Assembly: GCA_030672225.1 (NCBI GenBank)
Contig: DAOVGW010000025.1
Location: forward strand, 1-11,683
Source of the DNA: Dehalococcoidales bacterium
Lineage (GTDB): Bacteria > Chloroflexota > Dehalococcoidia > Dehalococcoidales > ARS1013
Direction: 5' to 3'
Length of the DNA: 11,683 bases
The notes below the pieces were generated by a model. The model was given only the letters and a program-made list of their open reading frames with translations. It was not told where the DNA came from and ran no database searches. Position 1 is the stretch's first letter. Each line of letters opens with the position of its first letter. Of this stretch, positions 7,262 to 11,683 are shown piece by piece. Made by a program: the position numbers and the translations under genes.

Positions 7262-7804
7262 TTACTCCAGCTCCGGCTCAATCAGGCCGTAGTTACCATC
7301 CTTTCGTCGATACAGCAGGTTAACCCCTTCAGTATCAGGATTAAAGAAGAGAAAGAAGTCGTGGCCTAGAAGCTCTATCTGGTCGGTAGCTTCAGCTACT
7401 GACATTGGCTTTAAAGCAAACCGCTTGACCTTAACCACCTTTGATCTTAGCGTTGTCTCTTCTGCCTTGCTTGGTTTGCTTCTAGCAGACGAACTGCCCT
7501 TGCCCCTGTGCCTAAGCTTCCCCTTGTGGTGCTCAATTCGCCTCTTCATAGTGGCTACTACTCTATCAATTGCAGCGAATATACTTTCACCTCGCTCCTC
7601 ACTACGTAACAGAGTATTACTGCCAGCTACGGTTACCTGGGCGACAAAGCGGTTCTGGGGAGACCTTGTCTTTTCCTCAGCTATTTCTACCTTGGCCTCT
7701 ATGATATTGGCTAGATGGCGGTTGAGTCTGCCCAGTTTGCGCTCAATATAGCGACGCACCTCTTCTGATAGCTCTATATTCTTGCCGGTTATATGTAGTT
7801 CCAT
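7262..7804 (-). CDS. hpf: long-form ribosome hibernation promoting factor
   Basis: A 180-residue long HPF. Residues 1-100 form the S30AE/YfiA domain (MELHITGKNIELSEEVRRYI start; basic helix near RRIEHHKGKLRHRGKG) that sits in the mRNA/tRNA channel of the small subunit. A charged linker (about 100-125) leads to the C-terminal dimerisation domain (VKRFALKPMSVAEATDQIELLGHDFFLFFNP... YGLIEPEL), which in other bacteria joins two 70S ribosomes into inactive 100S dimers. The ATG follows AGGAG (7818-7814) by 9 bases. It lies 43 bases downstream of comF on the same strand, a neighbour pairing seen in many bacteria, and is probably in the same transcript as comF and the small zinc-ribbon gene. Confidence 0.95.
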   Translation of the reverse strand: MELHITGKNIELSEEVRRYIERKLGRLNRHLANIIEAKVEIAEEKTRSPQNRFVAQVTVAGSNTLLRSEERGESIFAAIDRVVATMKRRIEHHKGKLRHRGKGSSSARSKPSKAEETTLRSKVVKVKRFALKPMSVAEATDQIELLGHDFFLFFNPDTEGVNLLYRRKDGNYGLIEPELE

Positions 7805-7847
7805 CTTTTAAGGCTCCTGATAATGATGTTATATCTACCTCATCCCC

Positions 7848-8549
7848 TTAAACTTCTCTGGCCAGTGTCAGTCCCCACACCGAGCTGGCTCCAGATGCCT
7901 TTAGGGTGGCGGCACAGGCATCAAGAGTAGCCCCCGAAGTGGCTACATCGTCTATAAGCAACACCTGTTTGCCCGCTAGCCGGTGGTCGCGACAGATAAA
8001 GGCATCGGCTACATTGCTCTTCCTTTCGGCAACAGTAGTTGTTCTGGCTTGGGGAGGGGTATGTCGCTCTCGGATAAGGCAGTCAGCTACTACTGGTAGA
8101 TTGGCCAGTTTGCCCAGCTCCCGGCATAGAAGATGAGACTGATTGTAACCGCGCTCTCCTTCTCGTTTCCGGTGTAGTGGCACCGGTACCAGCATCCCAA
8201 CGGGCATAGAGTTGGTGGCCAGGTAGCTGTTTAGCAGCTCGGCCAAGGGCACAGCTACGGCTCTAAGGTTACTGTATTTTAGTTGGTGGATAGCCTTTCG
8301 CACTGTTCCCTCAAAGCGAAATGGGGAGCGAATACCATCTATTTCTGGCTGCCAGCTAACACAGGCGGGGCAAACTATGCCGCTGGCTTGAGGGCTACCA
8401 CACCGAGGGCAAAGCAGTGGCGTAATTTTAGGTAGCGCACGGCGGCAGGAGGGACAAATTAGCTCACCTTCCCGCCCACAGCCCAGGCACCACTGTGGAA
8501 ATAAAAGGTCAAGCACTATCCTCTTAAGTTTGACTAGCTGAGGAAGCAC
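7848..8549 (-). CDS. comF: ComF family phosphoribosyltransferase-like protein
   Basis: A 233-residue ComF protein. The N-terminal double zinc ribbon uses C21/C24 with C32/C35 and C47/C50 with C60/C63. The C-terminal domain has a type I phosphoribosyltransferase fold: VPVPLHRKREGERGYNQS (121-138), and the PRPP loop VLLIDDVATSGAT (196-208). In transformable bacteria ComF is needed for DNA uptake, and work in Helicobacter-type systems points to handling of incoming single strands; many non-competent bacteria also have it. The start is GTG, set by a full AGGAGG (8560-8555) 5 bases upstream; an ATG two bases further upstream is out of frame. It is the middle gene of the zinc-ribbon - comF - hpf run. 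No comEA/comEC partner is in the window, so a competence role is untested. Confidence 0.93.
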   Translation of the reverse strand: MLPQLVKLKRIVLDLLFPQWCLGCGREGELICPSCRRALPKITPLLCPRCGSPQASGIVCPACVSWQPEIDGIRSPFRFEGTVRKAIHQLKYSNLRAVAVPLAELLNSYLATNSMPVGMLVPVPLHRKREGERGYNQSHLLCRELGKLANLPVVADCLIRERHTPPQARTTTVAERKSNVADAFICRDHRLAGKQVLLIDDVATSGATLDACAATLKASGASSVWGLTLAREV

Positions 8550-8554
8550 ATGAA

Positions 8555-8560
8555 CCTCCT
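8555..8560 (-). promoter_or_regulatory. strong ribosome-binding site fixing the comF GTG start
   Basis: AGGAGG on the minus strand, followed by TTCAT and GTG. The 5-base spacing and the perfect match settle the choice of a GTG start over the out-of-frame ATG at 8551. Confidence 0.8.
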
Positions 8561-8588
8561 ATTAGGGTCTAGGGCTTCAGGCTTAGCG

Positions 8589-8807
8589 CTAAGTACTGTG
8601 GCGGGAGCGGATGTTATTGACTCCGCTCATAATGGGTTCGTTAATATAGACATCGCCGTTTCTGATTTTTAGGTTATAGCCGCAATCAGGATTAGTACAG
8701 ACCCACGCTTTGTAGTGGATAGACGACCCCTGAGAGCCAAAATCGGATAGGGGCACCAGGTCTCCTTTGTCACACTTACGGCATTTGGGAAAACCAAATT
8801 GTTCCAC
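8589..8807 (-). CDS. small zinc-ribbon protein of unknown function
   Basis: A 72-residue protein with one predicted zinc site, C9-x2-C12 and C37-x4-C42 (PKCRKC ... VCTNPDCGYNLKIRNG). The second half-site followed by GYNLKIRNG resembles ribbons that read 'transferred' nucleic-acid or metal folds, but I cannot name the family. The GTG at 8807 is chosen because GGAGG (8820-8816) is 8 bases upstream; a GTG at 8816 would add three residues but overlaps that ribosome site. It is first in the run zinc ribbon - comF - hpf, 39 bases before comF, with a good promoter at 8839-8868. The ribosome site lies in a short palindrome (8808-8819). Confidence 0.7.
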   Translation of the reverse strand: MEQFGFPKCRKCDKGDLVPLSDFGSQGSSIHYKAWVCTNPDCGYNLKIRNGDVYINEPIMSGVNNIRSRHST

Positions 8808-8819
8808 GAGGTCCACCTC
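8808..8819 (-). promoter_or_regulatory. palindrome over the zinc-ribbon gene ribosome site
   Basis: GAGGTGGACCTC on the minus strand (4-bp stem GAGG/CCTC with tetraloop TGGA) ends immediately before the GTG start. The stem contains most of the Shine-Dalgarno GGAGG. It is short, so its stability is uncertain. Confidence 0.35.
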
Positions 8820-8838
8820 CCAGCCAGAATTTAGTGAA

Positions 8839-8868
8839 AGTATACACTAACTTAAGGGCGGTTGGCAA
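8839..8868 (-). promoter_or_regulatory. promoter of the zinc ribbon - comF - hpf run
   Basis: On the minus strand TTGCCA (8868-8863, 5/6) and TATACT (8844-8839, 5/6) are 18 bases apart. Transcription would start near 8832, about 25 bases before the GTG start at 8807. No comparable promoter was found in the short gaps inside the run. Confidence 0.6.
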
Positions 8869-8916
8869 GAGCTTAGCTGTCTTAAGTTTTTAGATTGCTG
8901 TGAACCTCACCCCCTT

Positions 8917-8947
8917 CCTCCCCCTCTCCTGAAAGGAGAGGGGGAGG
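8917..8947. repeat. 14-bp perfect palindrome, REP/MITE-like
   Basis: CCTCCCCCTCTCCT (8917-8930) and its exact reverse complement (8934-8947) flank a GAA loop. It is preceded by CCTCACCCCCTT. Similar 'CCTCACCCC...CCCCTCTCC' palindromes are recalled as high-copy intergenic repeats in several bacterial lineages. No T-run follows on either strand, so it is not itself a standard terminator. Copy number in this genome cannot be judged from one window. Confidence 0.6.
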
Positions 8948-8952
8948 ATACT

Positions 8953-8976
8953 AAAAAGAGGGGCAGAGCCCCTCTT
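8953..8976 (-). terminator. intrinsic terminator of the thpR transcript
   Basis: On the minus strand AAGAGGGGC-TCT-GCCCCTCTT is a perfect 9-bp stem with a 3-base loop, running into TTTTT (8957-8953). It starts 33 bases past the thpR stop codon. The T-run is only on this strand; the plus strand has A-rich sequence after the stem. Confidence 0.7.
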
Positions 8977-9009
8977 AAACACCCCGGTAGACTTTCTTCT
9001 ATATATTTG

Positions 9010-9612
9010 TCAACCTTCCTTGGATAGAAGATTTCCCCCAAGCTCGACGGAGCTTAACTGGCTGTAGCGGGCACCTTCTCTACTTAGCTGGCTCCTCATC
9101 AGGCTGATAGTCTCCACCTTAATGATATAGCTTGCCTCAAGCCTGGTGCTTAAGATAAGCTGGCCCAAGCCCTGGCGTTCATCCGATGATGCCTGACTGC
9201 GAAGGCGAGCCAGTGTCAGGTGGGCTTTGAAGGCTCGTGCTTCCGGAGCAAAGCCCAGGTGAGAAAGACCGGTCTCAATCTGCTGCTGGAGCTGACTTAG
9301 TTTATCCAGCTCGCCGCCGAGCCCCAACCAGACTACCTGAACCCGTTTCAGGTTAGGGAAGGCGCCTAAGCCTTGGGTTTCCAGGTGAAAGGGGGGAATT
9401 TCCCGGGCGGCCTCAGTCATTACCCGGCTTATTTCGCTAATCCTATCTACGGAAACATCACCCAGAAACTTTAATGTCAGGTGAATACCATTCGGGTCAG
9501 CCCACTTTATCCAGGGTTTATTGCCTGTTTTCAGTCTTGCCTGGAGCTTACTAAGCCCCAGCCTTAGCTCTTCGGGTAGCAAAATTGCAATAAAGGAGCG
9601 GACTGTCTCCAT
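9010..9612 (-). CDS. thpR: RNA 2',3'-cyclic phosphodiesterase (2'-5' RNA ligase family)
   Basis: A 200-residue 2H phosphoesterase. The two HxT active-site motifs are HLTL at 44-47 (H44, T46) and HLTL at 131-134 (H131, T133), in the expected two lobes; SFIAILLPEEL at the N-terminus and GAFPNLKRVQVVWLGL in the middle are typical of the ThpR/LigT group. Members hydrolyse 2',3'-cyclic phosphates on RNA ends, and some join tRNA halves by a 2'-5' bond in vitro; the cellular substrate is not known. Length is usual. It follows the amidohydrolase by 49 bases, is likely cotranscribed with it, and ends at the terminator at 8953-8976. Only a distant GAGGGG, about 15 bases upstream, could serve as ribosome site, so the start is less certain than the product. 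Confidence 0.92.
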   Translation of the reverse strand: METVRSFIAILLPEELRLGLSKLQARLKTGNKPWIKWADPNGIHLTLKFLGDVSVDRISEISRVMTEAAREIPPFHLETQGLGAFPNLKRVQVVWLGLGGELDKLSQLQQQIETGLSHLGFAPEARAFKAHLTLARLRSQASSDERQGLGQLILSTRLEASYIIKVETISLMRSQLSREGARYSQLSSVELGGNLLSKEG

Positions 9613-9624
9613 AGCTTACTTAAT

Positions 9625-9653
9625 AACCCCTCTTGACCATTTACCAACCCCTC
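9625..9653. repeat. short direct repeat in the amidohydrolase-thpR gap
   Basis: AACCCCTC occurs at 9625-9632 and again at 9646-9653, starts 21 bases apart (two helical turns). In the mRNA it reads GAGGGGTT twice upstream of thpR. It may be chance. Confidence 0.3.
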
Positions 9654-9661
9654 ACCTTTTA

Positions 9662-10516
9662 CTAAACAGCCTTGCCTGTAATACCCAGTAGCCGCTGGGC
9701 GTTACCGGCTAAGATTAGGTTTTTTGCTTCCTCGGATAAGTTAAGGGAGGTAATATCCTTAAGCGTCTGGCCCTGTTCCAGCAGGGGGTAATCACTACCG
9801 AAGAGAATCCGCTCAGCACCGACAAGCTGGACTACTTGTTCATATATCTGGGGGCTGTAGAGAAGTGGTGAGGCGGCGGTATCAAAAAAGACATTCTTCA
9901 TTGCCTTCCTTACCTCGGGCATTAGGGCATAAAACGGTAACCCACCACCCCAGTGGGCCAAGATAATGGTTAAATCAGGATAGCTGGTAATAAAGGGGTA
10001 GAGTACTTCTGGGGTAATCGCTCCTTTGCCCGGGTAGATATGACCTACCGGTTCAGAGGCATGGCTAAGGAGCATCAGTTTGTGCCTCCTCACCGCATTT
10101 ATAAAGGGCGTCATTACCTCTTCATCCCTGGGGTCAAATAGCTGCATGTCCGGTCTTATTTCACCAACCCCCTTTACCCCTCCTTTAGCGCAGCGCTCAA
10201 TTTCATCCAGGGCGGCCTCATATGACTGTGGCTGGACGCTACAGAAGCCTGTCAGGCGCTCTGGGTAACGGGCTATTGACTCCAGGATATAGTCGTTGGT
10301 CTCAACGCATAGTTCGTGGGTAGTCCAGCCGATATTTAAAATGACGGAGAGTGCTACCCCGGCTTTATCCATGCTGGCGATGAGTTCATCAGTGGTGGTT
10401 AGCTTGGCGTCCTTCTTGGAGTAGAGGATGGCAAAACAGGGGTCGCTATCAATATACTTATTACGGTTTTTCTTTATCTGCGGCGGGAATACATGAGCAT
10501 GAAAGTCAATAATCAT
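9662..10516 (-). CDS. metal-dependent amidohydrolase (amidohydrolase_2 / TatD-like TIM barrel)
   Basis: A 284-residue TIM-barrel hydrolase of the amidohydrolase-related group (PF04909 style). Metal-site residues in order: H6 and H8 in DFHAHVF, E119 in GVGEIRPDM, H152 in LLSHASEPVGH, H188 in ILAHWGGG, and D242 in FGSDYPL. All are present, so it should be active; the substrate cannot be told from sequence. Related proteins act as decarboxylases or hydrolases on aromatic or lactone substrates. The ATG at 10516 is chosen because MIIDFHAH is the normal family start and because the promoter lies just upstream; a TTG at 10552 would add 12 residues, but that TTG is part of the -35 box. No Shine-Dalgarno site is present, consistent with a leaderless message. 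It sits between the ABC permease and thpR on the same strand. Confidence 0.88.
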   Translation of the reverse strand: MIIDFHAHVFPPQIKKNRNKYIDSDPCFAILYSKKDAKLTTTDELIASMDKAGVALSVILNIGWTTHELCVETNDYILESIARYPERLTGFCSVQPQSYEAALDEIERCAKGGVKGVGEIRPDMQLFDPRDEEVMTPFINAVRRHKLMLLSHASEPVGHIYPGKGAITPEVLYPFITSYPDLTIILAHWGGGLPFYALMPEVRKAMKNVFFDTAASPLLYSPQIYEQVVQLVGAERILFGSDYPLLEQGQTLKDITSLNLSEEAKNLILAGNAQRLLGITGKAV

Positions 10517-10522
10517 CGCCAA

Positions 10523-10552
10523 ATTATAGCAGAACACTTGGCACGGCTTCAA
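10523..10552 (-). promoter_or_regulatory. strong promoter of the amidohydrolase gene, leaderless start
   Basis: On the minus strand TTGAAG (10552-10547, 4/6) and an extended -10 TGC-TATAAT (TATAAT at 10528-10523) are separated by 18 bases. Only six bases (TTGGCG) lie between TATAAT and the ATG, so transcription should begin at or within a base or two of the start codon. Confidence 0.7.
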
Positions 10553-10590
10553 CCAGGTGGCCGGTCCTAATGTAGTAGTTTAACTCCTAG

Positions 10591-11683
10591 CTATGCTTGC
10601 CTTAGATATCTGATAATTTCTCCCAGCCTAGGCGTCTTACCGTACATCAGCAGGAAAGTGCGGAATATCTTGGCTGCCAGCACTAGCAGGCCGATAATGG
10701 TGACTATCATCAGGATAATACTGACTACAAGCTGCCACATCGGAATATCAGCTACACCAAGCCTTATCATTACTGTTATCGGGGCAGTAAGAGGAAATAG
10801 GGTAAGAATCTGACTGACAACATGGTCAGGATTCCCAACTATTAAATATGTCAACCATAAAGGCACTACCGCCGGTAGCGTGAAGATGACCGTCATTTGC
10901 TGGCCTTCCCTGGAAGTGGCACCGATAGAGCCGACGCCAGCCATCAGAACAGCAAAAAGTAGATAGCCAAGTATGAAATAGACTATGCCCAAAACTAGAA
11001 GGTCACCTGGTATCTGCAGTGTGCTCAGCAAACCGCCTATGGTAGTTGAAGCTATTTCCACCAGTACCCTAGCTGTTAGCAGCCAGACAAGCATCTGCGC
11101 TAGTCCGGCGGCACCAAGTCCCAGCACCTTGCCGGTGAGTAACTGCCGGGCAGAAACAGAGGAAAGCAGGATTTCAATAATCCGGTTCTCCTTCTCCTCA
11201 CCCAGTCCCTGAAGCAGAAAGCCAGACGAGGTAAAGATGGCCATAAGTAGTAGAATGCTGAACAGATAGGGAACGATAAAAGCCCCGAACCCTCCCTGGT
11301 CAGCGGCTACCTGACCGGTTTCATCCAGGGTGATGCTGAATAGCGCCATTGGTGCCTTGACTCGCTCCACTACCTCGGCGGTGGTTTGTCCCTCAAGAAG
11401 GTTACTCAACAAGAAGCTTCTCACTGCCGCCAAGGTCTCCCCGGGCGGCTCTAGCTCCCGCTCAAGGGTAAATCTGTTAATTACGCCGGTGGCAACATAG
11501 TCTGAGGGGATGATAAAGTATTCACTGGCCTCTTTCTCAAGTAGGGCACTGGTGGCCTCTTCCGCTGTGGCATAGGGAATCAGACTAATAGTAGGCTCAC
11601 CCGGCTGCTCGGTGTAGCCGATAAAGATGCCCACCTCATCCACATAGCCGATAGTTACTACCTCGCCGGGAGCAGGCGTTGGT
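10591..11683 (-). CDS. ABC-2 type transporter permease, NatB/COG1668-like (5' end cut by window)
   Basis: The reading frame stays open to the window edge, so the N-terminus is missing. The visible 364 or so residues start in PGEVVTIGYVDEVGIFIGY, an extracytoplasmic segment that in NatB-like permeases follows a first membrane helix. After about 130 residues of this soluble domain comes FIVPYLFSILLLMAIFTSSG, then the cytoplasmic GLGEEKENRIIEILLSSVSARQLLTGKVLG, the ABC-2 permease signature that contacts the ATPase, and then at least four more helices. These permeases export sodium, drugs, peptides or lipids; the substrate is unknown. Its ATPase partner would be expected upstream, beyond 11683. 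GTG at 11643 is an internal codon, not a convincing start. The stop lies 74 bases before the amidohydrolase ATG. Confidence 0.88.
   Translation of the reverse strand, partial: PTPAPGEVVTIGYVDEVGIFIGYTEQPGEPTISLIPYATAEEATSALLEKEASEYFIIPSDYVATGVINRFTLERELEPPGETLAAVRSFLLSNLLEGQTTAEVVERVKAPMALFSITLDETGQVAADQGGFGAFIVPYLFSILLLMAIFTSSGFLLQGLGEEKENRIIEILLSSVSARQLLTGKVLGLGAAGLAQMLVWLLTARVLVEIASTTIGGLLSTLQIPGDLLVLGIVYFILGYLLFAVLMAGVGSIGATSREGQQMTVIFTLPAVVPLWLTYLIVGNPDHVVSQILTLFPLTAPITVMIRLGVADIPMWQLVVSIILMIVTIIGLLVLAAKIFRTFLLMYGKTPRLGEIIRYLRQA

Overview
This 11.7 kb window looks like ordinary chromosomal housekeeping DNA from an anaerobic bacterium. The best guess is the Chloroflexota, class Dehalococcoidia. 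That guess rests on the gene mix (short ammonia-dependent NadE, FmdB-type zinc ribbon with a cysteine-rich tail, TIGR01906/DUF1461 membrane protein, DnaE with a DUF2007-like follower, long-form HPF, NatB-like ABC permease), not on a marker gene. I see no transposase, integrase, phage gene, tRNA, rRNA, CRISPR array or toxin-antitoxin pair. Codon use looks uniform to the eye.

Left part (1-1900): nadE (minus) and an fmdB-like zinc-ribbon gene (plus) are divergent, and the 192 bases between them hold a promoter for each. The zinc-ribbon gene converges on a four-helix membrane protein of the TIGR01906/DUF1461 family, possibly a lipoprotein-remodelling Lit enzyme. That gene is divergent from dnaE.

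Centre (2020-6613, plus): dnaE encodes the replicative polymerase III alpha subunit. Its PHP domain keeps all nine metal ligands, so it may proofread itself. A small DUF2007-like gene overlaps dnaE by 8 bases and is probably translationally coupled to it. radC follows with its own extended -10 promoter and a hairpin over its ribosome site.

Right part (6632-11683, all minus): an MGMT/Ogt-type DNA alkyltransferase gene converges on radC. Upstream of it lies a three-gene run, small zinc ribbon - comF - hpf, read from one good promoter. Next comes a run of NatB-like ABC-2 permease (cut by the window edge) - metal-dependent amidohydrolase - ThpR-type RNA 2',3'-cyclic phosphodiesterase, ending in an intrinsic terminator. 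A 14-bp palindromic repeat sits just past that terminator. The amidohydrolase has its own strong promoter, placed so that its mRNA should be leaderless.

The themes are replication and DNA maintenance (dnaE, radC, alkyltransferase), ribosome hibernation (hpf), cofactor supply (nadE) and the envelope (TIGR01906 protein, ABC permease). I found no convincing new multi-gene system. The items most worth a second look are the Lit-like protein, the repeated TGCTATAAT promoters, the leaderless amidohydrolase, two hairpins that cover ribosome-binding sites, and the tandem palindromes near 8.9 kb.
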